Shown: positions 47,011-55,299, numbered from the stretch's first letter. The stretch is DNA of 64,000 nt from Planctomycetales bacterium 10988 (GCA_009664345.1 CP043547.1:496001-560000), one strand, 5' to 3'. Notes: generated by a model from the letters alone, not told the origin. Program-made: numbers and translations.

Positions 47011-48335
47011 TCCTCTGTAGAACTCTCGGTTCCGTTCATAGAGACTCTTCGAGCTGGGAAAGCCTCGGTCAGATTTTTCATCGCACCCATACTGAGAGCC
47101 CATGGGGTATCAGCTTCCAGCACACTGCACTTCCCAAAGACCATGCTTTCACCGACAAGCACTTTGCAGCATTCGGTTAGAAAGCCTGCAAACTCACAAT
47201 AGAGATCCCCAAACGTAAAGAGTGCAATGTCATCACATGACGAGTGCAGAAGGTATACCTTGCATCCAGGCCGCCCTTGCTCGAACAAACGGCAAACTCT
47301 CGGCACCGTGTCGACGAAGAACGCCGCCATCTCGCCACACTTCAAATATCCGGAAAGCAGACCTTCGCTAAATGCGCGACTCATCGAGTGATTTAATCCT
47401 GACAAGTCGAATCGATAGTACATAGCTGAATCGAATCTACCATCACCAGAAGACCTTATGCCGATCACGGTGGTCTCGTCGTAGATTGTCAGATCATCCT
47501 TCCCACTTTTTTCAGCGTCCCTAGCGCCAATGCTGTCGGCTGACGACTCAAGCCAATAAGGAAGCCTTTGGATCATGCCTGCGAGCCGTCCTTTCAAAAA
47601 CGACGGTATCTTGATACCTCGCGTCATCCGAGTGTTTGCTGAGTGTGAGGCTGGGACATTGAGCCAGTGCACTGTGCGCTTCGTATAGCGATCAACTTCT
47701 ACGGCAGAGTTTGTCCACGCTTCTAATTTGTTTCGTTCACGCTTCGATGAATCGACACGTTGTCCTGCGACGCATCTGCTTTGACCCTCTTTGGCCTGCT
47801 GCGAAGCAAAGGCGGGATCGATAAGGTGGATAGTGAACCCGCATGACTTAAGGTGATATTCTGTGTTTGCTCGCTCGGCCTCGACAGATAGCTTCCCCAA
47901 GAGAGAAAGAGGGACTGCAAACATAGCGCCGCCAATTCCGCAGAATACGCGGTGAGATACTGGCAAGTTCAAGTTGTAAAGCAATCCGAGTGATACGGAA
48001 TCCATAACTGCTGACCCGATATGATACCGGCTTCTCAGTTCATGTAAGCTTGATGAACCATCCTTTGGATGAAGGAAGTGCTTGATGCTGGCAAACTCAA
48101 TCTTGCAAAAAGACAGCTGGCTATCGTGATGGCAGGCGTCGTTCTTACCAGGTATCGCTGCAAGACGTGAAGCGACTTCTATTGCGTTCAAAGCGTGCGA
48201 GTGCGGACTTGCGAGCGACTGATTGTAAGCTGATATTATGTGCTCATGCGGTCCAACACGCTGATCAAGGCGTACTTTCGGAAGTGCCGAATCTTTCAAC
48301 TCTGTCTCTCCTTTTGCAGCCAGGAGTGGCCGCAA
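47001..48335 (-). CDS. Hypothetical protein, first gene of the glycan cassette
   Basis: A 444-residue protein of unknown family, with segments such as 'SSLHELRSRYHIGSAVMDSV', 'DDLTIYDETTVIGIRSSGDG', 'CKVYLLHSSCDDIALFTFGD' and 'FLTECCKVLVGESMVFGKCS'. The second half has an alternating beta-alpha feel compatible with a glycosyltransferase (GT-B or fucosyltransferase-like) fold, but no diagnostic motif is visible. Its TAG/TGA end overlaps the GT8 start by 10 bp, so the two are coupled. Composition is less GC-rich than the element genes on both sides. Confidence 0.55.
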   Translation of the reverse strand: MRPLLAAKGETELKDSALPKVRLDQRVGPHEHIISAYNQSLASPHSHALNAIEVASRLAAIPGKNDACHHDSQLSFCKIEFASIKHFLHPKDGSSSLHELRSRYHIGSAVMDSVSLGLLYNLNLPVSHRVFCGIGGAMFAVPLSLLGKLSVEAERANTEYHLKSCGFTIHLIDPAFASQQAKEGQSRCVAGQRVDSSKRERNKLEAWTNSAVEVDRYTKRTVHWLNVPASHSANTRMTRGIKIPSFLKGRLAGMIQRLPYWLESSADSIGARDAEKSGKDDLTIYDETTVIGIRSSGDGRFDSAMYYRFDLSGLNHSMSRAFSEGLLSGYLKCGEMAAFFVDTVPRVCRLFEQGRPGCKVYLLHSSCDDIALFTFGDLYCEFAGFLTECCKVLVGESMVFGKCSVLEADTPWALSMGAMKNLTEAFPARRVSMNGTESSTEELL

Positions 48336-48756
48336 TATGTGCCCATAGGGCGATGGGACTAGACATCTTTTCTAGTTTTTTGCTGAGCCGCATTCTTCGA
48401 ACAGAAGTGAAGCCTCCAAATAGGCTTTAAAAATGTTTCTGCGCAGTCAGTCCGAGGCCGATTTGCAATAGCGTGTGATTGACGTAACCGGCCTCGGGAA
48501 CCTGGTGGCGGGTTGCCCACGGAGTACGCGGTCCTCTGGGGGGTTCTTTCTGCTCGGGCTACGCTCTTACTCCAGAAGACCCACAGCGATCCAACCTAAT
48601 CCTTACTCTCATATCCAATTATGTAGAGAAAATGGGCAAAAGTCAACCAACGCTCTTGAAAACGTGGACGATCACGGGGGCTGGCCGGACGAAACCGACC
48701 TCCGTGACGCCTTCGACGCCCTCGGATACCAACAGGTCGAGACGGCTTGCTGAATC
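48336..48756. other. Cassette border with a truncated gene tail
   Basis: No complete gene. The last ~90 bp (about 48660-48753, plus strand) encode NVDDHGGWPDETDLRDAFDA and LGYQQVETAC then TGA, which looks like the C-terminus of an element gene whose front was lost when the glycan cassette arrived. It ends 3 nt before an AGGCACCTGCTA copy. Confidence 0.5.
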
Positions 48757-48768
48757 AGGCACCTGCTA
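48757..48768 (+). promoter_or_regulatory. AGGCACCTGCTA element, copy 2
   Basis: An exact copy, 43 nt before the start of the RuvB-like gene and 3 nt after the stop of a truncated upstream frame. Confidence 0.8.
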
Positions 48769-48811
48769 GGGAGGTAATGCGAATTCAACTTTTCTAACGG
48801 GAGAACAACTC

Positions 48812-49675
48812 GTGTCGAACCACAACGTCAACGATGTGAAGCCGACGAGCCTGAGCCGGATGATCGGCCAGTCTGCCGTGATCGAGCAGGTGCGGGTCGC
48901 TCTCGACGCCAGCCAGATGGACGGCCAAAAGTTCCCGAACGCCCTGATGGTCGGACCTCCGGGGGTCGGCAAAACCCAAATCTGCCACGTCATCGCCGCA
49001 GAGATGGCGAGCGACGTTCACGAGTGCCTCGGGAGCACGCTGGCGAACGCCAGTGATCTGTTCGCCCTGCTATTGGCGGCGAAGGACAAGGATGTCGTCT
49101 ACATCGATGAGGTCCACGCCGCCTCGAAGGACATCTTCGTCACGCTGCTGATGTCCACGACGGAGGAGTATGCGGTTCCCCGGCCCCTCTCGGATCGCTG
49201 TCTCTGCCTGCGGTTCTCCTACTACGAAAACGACGATCTCACGAGGCTCCTGCTGAACCGAGTGCGTGCCCTCGGATGGGCCATCCACGAAGAGATATTG
49301 CCGGACATCTCCATGCGATCTCGGGGAACGCCACGGCTCGGGCTGCGATTGCTTCAGAGTTGTTTTCGTTGTTGTCGCAGCGAAGGCGAAACAACGATCG
49401 CCAAAAGGCACCTGCTGAGGGCGTGCGAGCTTGAGCAACTCGACGAACTCGGCCTCGGCCCGACCGAGCAGCAATACCTCGCCATCGTTGCCGAAGGCCC
49501 GACTCGTCTAAACGTGATCGCCAGTCGGATCGGATTGCCGTCCCGCACCGTCAGCGAAGTGACCGAGAGCTTTCTCATCCGTGCCGGTCTGATCGGCAAG
49601 GACGAGCAGGGGCGGCGTTGTCTCACCGAAGCCGGTCATCGCCACCTGTCTGATTCCCGACCAAGTGGTGCGTGA
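48812..49675 (+). CDS. RuvB-like AAA+ ATPase (short form)
   Basis: A 287-residue protein starting at GTG, preceded by GGGAGAA. 'SLSRMIGQSAVIEQVRVAL' and 'ALMVGPPGVGKTQICHVIA' (Walker A), 'DVVYIDEVHAASKDIF' (Walker B), 'MSTTEEYAVPRPLSDR' (sensor/arginine-finger region) and 'SRGTPRLGLRLLQSC' (sensor 2) follow RuvB order. The C-terminus 'LIGKDEQGRRCLTEAGHRHL' is the RuvB winged helix. It is about 50 residues shorter than chromosomal RuvB. It is probably the element's own branch-migration or replication ATPase. An AGGCACCTGCTG sequence inside it (49407-49418) encodes part of 'KRHLLRAC' and may be coincidental. Confidence 0.82.
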   Translation: MSNHNVNDVKPTSLSRMIGQSAVIEQVRVALDASQMDGQKFPNALMVGPPGVGKTQICHVIAAEMASDVHECLGSTLANASDLFALLLAAKDKDVVYIDEVHAASKDIFVTLLMSTTEEYAVPRPLSDRCLCLRFSYYENDDLTRLLLNRVRALGWAIHEEILPDISMRSRGTPRLGLRLLQSCFRCCRSEGETTIAKRHLLRACELEQLDELGLGPTEQQYLAIVAEGPTRLNVIASRIGLPSRTVSEVTESFLIRAGLIGKDEQGRRCLTEAGHRHLSDSRPSGA

Positions 49676-49704
49676 TCGCTGACGACCTGTTGTCTAGCTC
49701 GCCG

Positions 49705-49716
49705 AGGCACCTGCTA
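49705..49716 (+). promoter_or_regulatory. AGGCACCTGCTA element, copy 3
   Basis: An exact copy, 45 nt before the ATG at 49762. Confidence 0.8.
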
Positions 49717-49761
49717 CACGGGCGTCAGCAAATCACCGTCCACATCTTGGAGAACTCTTTG

Positions 49762-50220
49762 ATGAATGATGTCCAGAAAGCCGCCGTGTCCGTCTCCGAA
49801 ATGGCTCGGATCGTGGGCCTGAGCCGAGCGAGGTTCTACCAGTTGATGGGCGAGGGCGTGTTCCCCAAGCCGAAGTATGACGAGACCACGAAGCGCCCCT
49901 ACTTCGATGAGGAGGCGCAGGCCGAGTGCATCGAAGTGAAGAAACGGAATGTCGGGATCAACGGCAGGGTCGTGATGTTCTACGGCGGTCGGCAGGCCAT
50001 CGGTCATGCCAAGCGTCCTGCGAAGCTGAAGGCCCGACCGAAGCCGAACGCCGAACACGCCGATCTGATCGACTCGCTGGCCTGCCTCGGACTGTCGGCG
50101 ACTTCCCGAGAGGTCGGTGCCGTCGTCGCCGAGTGCTTCCCGGACGGAATCCAAAAATTGGATTCGGGCGAGGTCGTGCGAGCCGTGTTCCTGCACCTGA
50201 AGCGCCAAGAACCCAAGTGA
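49762..50220 (+). CDS. Excisionase/MerR-like helix-turn-helix protein
   Basis: A 152-residue protein. The frame is open from 49672, but the ATG at 49762 is chosen because it follows TTGGAGAA and keeps the 45-nt spacing to the upstream 12-mer. Residues ~8-50 are an HTH_17-type winged helix: 'VSVSEMARIVGLSRARFYQL', then GVFPKPKYDE and RPYFDEEA. The C-terminal part (LIDSLACLGLSATSREVGAV) may be another small helical domain. It lies just upstream of a complete tyrosine recombinase, so a recombination directionality or regulatory role is plausible. Confidence 0.75.
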   Translation: MNDVQKAAVSVSEMARIVGLSRARFYQLMGEGVFPKPKYDETTKRPYFDEEAQAECIEVKKRNVGINGRVVMFYGGRQAIGHAKRPAKLKARPKPNAEHADLIDSLACLGLSATSREVGAVVAECFPDGIQKLDSGEVVRAVFLHLKRQEPK

Positions 50221-50231
50221 TAACGTCCTCC

Positions 50232-50247
50232 GATAATTGAGATTATC
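50232..50247. promoter_or_regulatory. Short palindrome before the integrase gene
   Basis: GATAAT-TGAG-ATTATC is a perfect 6-bp inverted repeat located 32 bp upstream of the recombinase ATG. It could be an operator or a recombinase core-type site. This gene lacks the AGGCACCTGCTA element. Confidence 0.45.
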
Positions 50248-50279
50248 TTCCCCAATCGTGTCTGAAAGGTGTCAAGCAG

Positions 50280-51215
50280 ATGTCTACTTCTAGTAAACAA
50301 GGCGATAGAAACCCGAGTGATAATGTTTTCGACGACATCCCGGTCGGCAAAGACGAGGCCCGTCTGTTCGGGGAATACCTCGGATCTTCCGATCTCTCGG
50401 CCAATTCCCAGCGAGCCATCGTCAACGACATGCGTAAGTTCGCCCGGTGGTTCGTGGACGCCAACCGGGAGCCGCTGTCCTTCGCCCGAGTCACCACCAG
50501 AGACATCACCGACTTCCGAGACTCATTGCGTCGGGACCAAGAGCAAGCTGTCTCGACAGTGAACCGTGCCCTCGTCAGTGTCCGCCGTTTCTGCCGTTGG
50601 CTGTGCGAGTCGGGGCATCTGCCAACGAACCCTGCGAAGGGTGTGAAGGAACTGCGGAAGCAGGAGCTTGCACCGAAAGGACTCGACCGGGCGGAGGTTC
50701 GGCGGCTGTTCCGGGAGGTGGAACTGAGAAACGACGTGCGAGCGAACGCCGTCTTCAGCTTCTTCGTCTACACGGGCTGCCGGGTCGGTGATCTGGTGAG
50801 CCTGACGCTCGACGATCTCCTGCTGTCCGACCGATCCGGCACGGCGGTCTTTCGCTCGGGTAAGGGGAACAAGCAACGCTCGGTGCCGGTTCCGTTGACC
50901 GCACGGAAGGCACTCGTTGCCTACATGGAGACTCAACCACCCGTGAACGGCGATGCCGTTTTCGTCGGCGAGCGTGGCCCACTGAGCGATAAGGGTGTGC
51001 GATGTCTGTGCGACAAGTACTCAGTGATCTGTGGCTTCAAGATTCACCCCCATCTGCTGCGGCACACAATGGCCCACAAGTTCCTCGAAGACAATCCCGG
51101 CGATCTGGTCTCGTTGGCTCAAATCCTCGGCCACGAGAACCTCAACACCACCAAGCGATACGTTGCTCGATCAGAAGAGCAGTTGGCCGACGCCGCCGAG
51201 CGGATGCAGTTCTGA
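50280..51215 (+). CDS. Tyrosine recombinase/integrase, complete (XerC/D-like)
   Basis: A 311-residue protein with all catalytic positions visible: Arg in '[18 protein letters not shown]', Lys in '[16 protein letters not shown]', HxxR in '[14 protein letters not shown]', and His then Tyr in '[15 protein letters not shown]'. The N-terminal core-binding domain spans ~30-120 ([20 protein letters not shown]). It follows the HTH protein gene by 59 bp. Unlike the truncated integrase at 24.9 kb it should be active. It may resolve or integrate the element. Confidence 0.92.
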   Translation: MSTSSKQGDRNPSDNVFDDIPVGKDEARLFGEYLGSSDLSANSQRAIVNDMRKFARWFVDANREPLSFARVTTRDITDFRDSLRRDQEQAVSTVNRALVSVRRFCRWLCESGHLPTNPAKGVKELRKQELAPKGLDRAEVRRLFREVELRNDVRANAVFSFFVYTGCRVGDLVSLTLDDLLLSDRSGTAVFRSGKGNKQRSVPVPLTARKALVAYMETQPPVNGDAVFVGERGPLSDKGVRCLCDKYSVICGFKIHPHLLRHTMAHKFLEDNPGDLVSLAQILGHENLNTTKRYVARSEEQLADAAERMQF

Positions 51216-51312
51216 GTCCAATTCGTCCAGGCCGAGGGACGAATCGCGAGACGTTCTCTGGGAGGTTGTTTCACGCCGGGGCGTATCAAATCCCAGTTTG
51301 AATGAAGTTCGG

Positions 51313-51324
51313 AGGCACCTGTTA
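51313..51324 (+). promoter_or_regulatory. AGGCACCTGCTA element, copy 4 (one mismatch)
   Basis: It reads AGGCACCTGTTA, 40 nt before the ATG at 51365. Confidence 0.75.
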
Positions 51325-51364
51325 GTCCGCCAGTCAATCCAACCATCCCGAACAGAGACTGGCA

Positions 51365-51775
51365 ATGAGTAAGATCACGGCAAGCGGCACTCTAAACGGC
51401 TACGAACTCACCGATGTTCCGGTCGTCAATCCCGGAGATTGGTTCGGGAAGACTTGGCTGCTCGAAGTCGGTGGAGGCTACACGCCGCTGTTCTTGATCG
51501 TGGAGGCGGACTCGGCGAGTGACGCCATCGATGAACTGGCCGACAGCGACGAGTTCGGTCATCACATCATCGTCGCTGACGAAGACCTCGGCGATTACGA
51601 CGCCGAAACATGTCATTACGGGCCGAGCGGTCAGGTCATCGATCTCGATCACCTCGCCATCCACGGCTGCGAGGGCTGCGACGTGCCATTCCGTTGCCGA
51701 TACCACGGCGAAAGTTTGCCAGCGGAAGGGGTCGATCCCGCTGGCTTCTGCTGGGATGACTTCGACGAGGAATAG
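51365..51775 (+). CDS. Hypothetical acidic protein with Cys/His cluster
   Basis: A 136-residue protein. The middle 'YTPLFLIVEADSASDAIDEL' and 'EFGHHIIVADEDLGDYDAET' are shared by small planctomycete plasmid-type proteins as I recall them. The C-terminal part has a His/Cys cluster (HGCEGCDVPFRCRYHGE) that could bind zinc. The function is unknown. Its stop TAG overlaps the next AGGCACCTGCTA copy, so that element is transcribed with this gene if there is read-through. Confidence 0.6.
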   Translation: MSKITASGTLNGYELTDVPVVNPGDWFGKTWLLEVGGGYTPLFLIVEADSASDAIDELADSDEFGHHIIVADEDLGDYDAETCHYGPSGQVIDLDHLAIHGCEGCDVPFRCRYHGESLPAEGVDPAGFCWDDFDEE

Positions 51776-51785
51776 GCACCTGCTA
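51774..51785 (+). promoter_or_regulatory. AGGCACCTGCTA element, copy 5
   Basis: An exact copy overlapping the stop codon of the upstream gene, 43 nt before the ATG at 51829. Confidence 0.8.
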
Positions 51786-51828
51786 CTCGGGAGAACATCA
51801 AACTTCCCCGAAACGCAGGAGACCAAAC

Positions 51829-52251
51829 ATGGGTTGGACCTACCCCCACGGCGTGGACCGCAAGCAACTGATCGCCCGGCGAGTTGCGGGCTGGGAACGG
51901 GAAACTGGCGAGACGCTGGTAAAGAGCACCTGTCTCAAACACTGTTTCCGAGGCAGCGTCTTCTCGGGCGTTCTCTGGAGCGTTTGGCAGCGCACCTTCA
52001 CGACGGACGGCAGGGAGGTCCAGCCGTCCGAGCGCTGGATTCAATGCGACCTGATCCGCTGTCTTTGCGGCGATTGGGGCTATAAGGGCATGGAGGAATC
52101 GATGGGGCCGCTCTACTTCAGTTGTCCGCTCGGATACCTCGATTTCGTTCCGCTCGACCGTTTTGGCGGCAATGCCGAGTGGCGAACGCAGGTGATCGAG
52201 CATCACCGACGCCGTGCCGAGAAACGGAAGCGACACGCCGCCGCAGTCTGA
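51829..52251 (+). CDS. Hypothetical protein, MGWTY-type accessory protein
   Basis: A 140-residue protein starting MGWTYPHGVDRKQLIARRVA. The MGWT[YF] opening recalls a group of mobile-element proteins (possibly DUF6927-like) of unknown function. The middle has several Trp, Cys and aromatic residues ('LWSVWQRTFTTDGREVQPSE', 'CLCGDWGYKGMEESMGPLYF'). The C-terminus is very basic (HHRRRAEKRKRH). AGGAGA precedes the ATG. It belongs to the 12-mer-associated series. Confidence 0.6.
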   Translation: MGWTYPHGVDRKQLIARRVAGWERETGETLVKSTCLKHCFRGSVFSGVLWSVWQRTFTTDGREVQPSERWIQCDLIRCLCGDWGYKGMEESMGPLYFSCPLGYLDFVPLDRFGGNAEWRTQVIEHHRRRAEKRKRHAAAV

Positions 52252-52263
52252 CGGAGGCAAGAG

Positions 52264-52275
52264 AGGCACCTGCTA
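52264..52275 (+). promoter_or_regulatory. AGGCACCTGCTA element, copy 6
   Basis: An exact copy, 36 or 39 nt before the two possible ATGs (52312, 52315) of the next gene. Confidence 0.8.
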
Positions 52276-52311
52276 CCTCGTCATCAAACCGAACCCCTTG
52301 TCTGAGGAGAC

Positions 52312-52602
52312 ATGATGACCGACGCTCGAAAACCTTTCTTCCCGCTCGGACAAGTCGTGGCGACACCGGGTGCCTTGGATCTCTTGGAACACAGCGGCTG
52401 CTCTGCCGGTGATTACCTCTCTCGCCATGTCCGTGGCGATTGGGGCGACGTGTGCGATGAAGACGCCGAAGCGAATGAACAGGCTCTTAAGGACGGGAGC
52501 CGCATCTTTTCGGTCTATCTTATGACCGAAGCCGAGAAGCTATGGGTGATAACCGAGGCGGATCGGAGTTCGACCTGCCTGCTGCTCCCGTCCGAGTACT
52601 GA
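52312..52602 (+). CDS. Small plasmid-related hypothetical protein
   Basis: A 96-residue protein. 'FFPLGQVVATPGALDLLEHS', then 'RHVRGDWGDVCDEDAEANEQ' and 'LWVITEADRSSTCLLLPSEY', match a widespread family of small proteins on plasmids and integrated elements, often labelled plasmid-related protein. Its function is not known to me. GAGGAGACATG precedes the start, and either ATG (52312 or 52315) is possible. The length is typical. Confidence 0.75.
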   Translation: MMTDARKPFFPLGQVVATPGALDLLEHSGCSAGDYLSRHVRGDWGDVCDEDAEANEQALKDGSRIFSVYLMTEAEKLWVITEADRSSTCLLLPSEY

Positions 52603-52604
52603 CG

Positions 52605-52616
52605 AGGCACCTGCTA
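52605..52616 (+). promoter_or_regulatory. AGGCACCTGCTA element, copy 7
   Basis: An exact copy, 2 nt after the upstream stop and 41 nt before the ATG at 52658. Confidence 0.8.
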
Positions 52617-52657
52617 ACGATGTTCCGACAATCGATTCCACCACAACCGGAGAACCT

Positions 52658-52855
52658 ATGAAACGAGAAGAGGCTCGTGTCGGGATGCAAGTCTTGTTCG
52701 GACATTCGGACGAACAGACGCTTGGTGAGATCGTGAGGTGCAATGGAGTGCGAGCCAAGATCGAAGCTCTCGAAGAACGACAGGGACAGCCCGCAGGGAC
52801 CGTGTGGAACGCTCCCTACCGCATTCTCCAGCAGGTCGGCGATCAGCGGGAGTGA
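52658..52855 (+). CDS. Small hypothetical protein (65 aa)
   Basis: It encodes MKREEARVGMQVLFGHSDEQ and 45 more residues. 'ARVGMQVLFG' followed by 'LGEIVRCNGVRAKIEALEER' has the look of a small SH3/KOW-like beta-barrel. The function is unknown. It has a strong ribosome-binding site (CCGGAGAACC) and sits tightly between two AGGCACCTGCTA-type elements. Confidence 0.6.
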   Translation: MKREEARVGMQVLFGHSDEQTLGEIVRCNGVRAKIEALEERQGQPAGTVWNAPYRILQQVGDQRE

Positions 52856-52857
52856 GT

Positions 52858-52869
52858 GGGCACCTGCTC
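52858..52869 (+). promoter_or_regulatory. AGGCACCTGCTA element, copy 8 (two mismatches)
   Basis: It reads GGGCACCTGCTC, 2 nt after the upstream stop and 39 nt before the ATG at 52909. Confidence 0.7.
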
Positions 52870-52908
52870 TATGTGCAGACGAGATCAACCACCACACGGG
52901 AGAATCGA

Positions 52909-53463
52909 ATGCACACGAGCAACGGTCATAACGGGAAGCTCACACTCAAGTCGCTCCAGAGCGAGATGACGAATCGACTCGCCGGGCTGGAAGACAACTT
53001 GCAGCAGGCGACCAGCCATCCGAACTTCAACGGCAAGGACACGCCCCGTCTGAAGTTCGTGCTCGCCATCATTGCCGGATGCACGACGCCGCTGATCTGT
53101 CTGGCGATGTCCACGCTCGGCGGTCATCTGGCCAGTCACGGCACGGGCCATGTGAAATGGCTGGCACTGCTGCCGTTCGCCGTGCTGCTGGCCATGCTCA
53201 TCGTCTCCACCCCGCACATCGCCGAGGCGAAGCGGGAACTGCATTGGGAGAACTGGCAGGCGTGGTCGTTCGCCATCGGACTGGACTTCGCCATCACGGT
53301 CAGCGAACTGATTACGGTGTGGGGATCGGAGGCGGTCGCCGATGTCCGCTGGCTCCCACACATCGTGATCGGCGGGGCGGTCATCTACTCGGCGGCGCTC
53401 AACTCCTACGTCAACCTCCTGCACGCAGGCTGGTCCGGCGTGCAGGACCACCGCTCGAACTGA
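52909..53463 (+). CDS. Small integral membrane protein
   Basis: A 184-residue protein with GGGAGAA before the ATG. A soluble N-terminal helical region ('LQSEMTNRLAGLEDNLQQAT') is followed by about four hydrophobic segments: FVLAIIAGCTTPLICLAM, WLALLPFAVLLAMLIVST, 'AWSFAIGLDFAITVSELITV' and 'IVIGGAVIYSAALNSYVNLL'. I recognise no family. It is the last plus-strand gene of this run and is followed by a strong hairpin. Function in the element could be membrane-linked (conjugation-like or immunity), but there is no direct evidence. Confidence 0.7.
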   Translation: MHTSNGHNGKLTLKSLQSEMTNRLAGLEDNLQQATSHPNFNGKDTPRLKFVLAIIAGCTTPLICLAMSTLGGHLASHGTGHVKWLALLPFAVLLAMLIVSTPHIAEAKRELHWENWQAWSFAIGLDFAITVSELITVWGSEAVADVRWLPHIVIGGAVIYSAALNSYVNLLHAGWSGVQDHRSN

Positions 53464-53477
53464 GACAAGTCGATGCC

Positions 53478-53518
53478 CTCTGCCGACCGACGTTCTTCGT
53501 TGGTCGGCGGAGGCAGAG
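53478..53518 (+). terminator. Strong stem-loop, probable terminator
   Basis: CTCTGCC and CCGAC pair with GTCGG and GGCAGAG around a loop of GTTCTTCGTTG. It lies 15 bp after the membrane-protein stop and faces the convergent polymerase-like gene. No clean T-run follows, so Rho-independence is uncertain. Confidence 0.55.
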
Positions 53519-53829
53519 TCAGGTTGCAAAATGTAAAACCGAGAAACTCGTCCCGTTTTCTTTCAAGTAGTGGGAGCCGCCCCCAGTGGCAGATCGACCA
53601 AGCTTGTTACATTTTTGTATTGCCCGGTCCAATCTGATTCCGGCGTTGGGGTTGAAAGCAATCCAAGAAAGCTTGGCTCGAAAATCACCGCCGAAGAAGT
53701 TGGTACGCGACAGAAGGGTCGCTGGTGATTGATTGTTGCAAAAGTTGTAATGATCGAAAGATGTCTCACCTGTGACGGATTACCCCATGCCAACAGAGCG
53801 CGGAACTTCCGCAAAACTGCCGCCGTCAA
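53519..53829. other. Convergent intergenic spacer
   Basis: No convincing gene between the hairpin and the end of the polymerase-like gene. The minus frame at 53563-53829 lacks coding character. Confidence 0.45.
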
Positions 53830-55299
53830 TCATTTGCTGCCGGTCGTAGGTCGAGAAAACGACTGCAACCTGCCCAAGTTCTCGATTTGGTCCTCAAAAA
53901 ACGGGATTTCGCTAAATCTCGCGTCTTCCCTCATCCATTGGTTGATAGCAGCTGGGTTCTGATCGTGGAGTACCAGCGATCGATCATGCGTCAACGGTAA
54001 GGCCAAGTCCCTTTGCTTGAACTGTGGTGAGACTCCACGTCGGTGGAAAGCGTTCCGCAGAATGCTTGCGACCAAGCAAGCCGAGTCTGGAGGTGTGAGG
54101 ATCGCATCGTGGATCGTAAGGATCGGAACGCTCGGATGTTGAACTCGCAAAACCTCACAAGCGTCGTCTATTACGATATTGCTCTCGATACGCTGGAGCG
54201 TCCAAGCCAGATGCTTGTAGCTGTTCCTTTTCACATAACGGATCAGTCTCCACATCGTCGGATAGAGCCGTCGAAAGCCGTCCAGTAATCGACCGCTCTT
54301 CTTGTTTCCGAAGAACACATCCGCGAACACTTTATGTTTCACTTGGGCAAGTTCACGGATTTCGCAGATCCCCTGCATTCTTTTGTAGAACATCCCGGAT
54401 TCGCAGTCTTTTTGGTAAGAAATTGCATCGTCTCTTTCTTCAGATGCACAACATACAGGGAAGAGAGACAGTGTGTGTAGCAGGTGTTCTTGTTCTTCTG
54501 AAAGCGAAACGCTTGTGAGGATATTGCTCCTGAGATCATGCAGATGGACGGACAGGCACAACGGCTGGCAAGCCGAAACGTCAATTTCCGTCAACGGGTG
54601 ACCGCCAATCTTCAAGAACTGACGGAGAACCTTCGGAAACGAAGTGATGTTCGAGTGATATCGACCATATTTACAGACTGTCGAGTACCAGTCCTTGTTG
54701 GCGATGGCCAAGATGGAACCTTCAACATGGAGTCGATCTGCCGCGAGCTTCTCGGCATACATCGGCACCTCTGCCAACGAGGACATCCACTCCCGAATCC
54801 GGTCCTGATTCTCGATCACAAATTGAAACGCGGCCTGCTTGTCTATCCGCACACGCCGGAGCCAGTGATCCAAATGGCGATGCACGGCCCGCTTCTTCGT
54901 TCCCGAAGCGTCCGCCCGCTCCTTCCGTAGCCCTACCAGCTTGCGGGCGACAATTGACGATTTTGGCGGGTAGGCCAGACAGCGGGATCGCTGAAGGGCG
55001 TCTGACAAACGGTACCGTCGTGCTCGACCCTCGGAATACCCTGTTCGCTCTACTTGCCCGGTGTCGGCGAGGTAGTCGAGGATCGGCTTGACATGCCTGA
55101 CCGGGACGTAGTTCCTGATGATCCGGCTGTCCATCGGAATGAAATGCTGTCCCTTCAAGCGTCGGTCGAAAATACGACGTGAAATCAGGTGATGCACGAA
55201 AATCCGTGCATACTCCTGCTGAATAGAAGATAAGCCTGACAGTTCAAGTTCACCGGACGTGTATAGGCGAACCCGGTGCGATTCTTTTCGTTTTGGCAT
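53830..55299 (-). CDS. Winged-helix protein with family-A-polymerase-like palm motifs
   Basis: A 489-residue protein, ATG preceded by AAGGAAGG. Residues ~20-100 look like a winged helix ('LSSIQQEYARIFVHHLISRR', 'RHVKPILDYLADTGQVER'). In the second half, 'GGHPLTEIDVSACQPLCLSV' resembles PolA motif A, with its metal-binding Asp in a DxS context. A helix with K/R and aromatic residues ('KHKVFADVFFGNKKSGRLLD', then 'GFRRLYPTMWRLIRYVKR') sits where the motif B O-helix would be. 'VPILTIHDAILTPP' resembles motif C (HD, usually HDE). No exonuclease domain is seen. I infer a divergent DNA polymerase or a non-catalytic relative. It lies opposite the 12-mer genes. Confidence 0.55.
   Translation of the reverse strand: MPKRKESHRVRLYTSGELELSGLSSIQQEYARIFVHHLISRRIFDRRLKGQHFIPMDSRIIRNYVPVRHVKPILDYLADTGQVERTGYSEGRARRYRLSDALQRSRCLAYPPKSSIVARKLVGLRKERADASGTKKRAVHRHLDHWLRRVRIDKQAAFQFVIENQDRIREWMSSLAEVPMYAEKLAADRLHVEGSILAIANKDWYSTVCKYGRYHSNITSFPKVLRQFLKIGGHPLTEIDVSACQPLCLSVHLHDLRSNILTSVSLSEEQEHLLHTLSLFPVCCASEERDDAISYQKDCESGMFYKRMQGICEIRELAQVKHKVFADVFFGNKKSGRLLDGFRRLYPTMWRLIRYVKRNSYKHLAWTLQRIESNIVIDDACEVLRVQHPSVPILTIHDAILTPPDSACLVASILRNAFHRRGVSPQFKQRDLALPLTHDRSLVLHDQNPAAINQWMREDARFSEIPFFEDQIENLGRLQSFSRPTTGSK

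Noticed and set aside
48475-48753. Full 92-residue plus-strand gene
   Set aside because: Only the last ~30 residues look native. The front half runs through junction DNA, so it was treated as a truncated gene tail.
49407-49418. AGGCACCTGCTG within the RuvB-like gene as an eleventh regulatory element
   Set aside because: It lies inside coding sequence with no start codon at the usual distance, so it was not counted, though it may be worth including in a statistical test.
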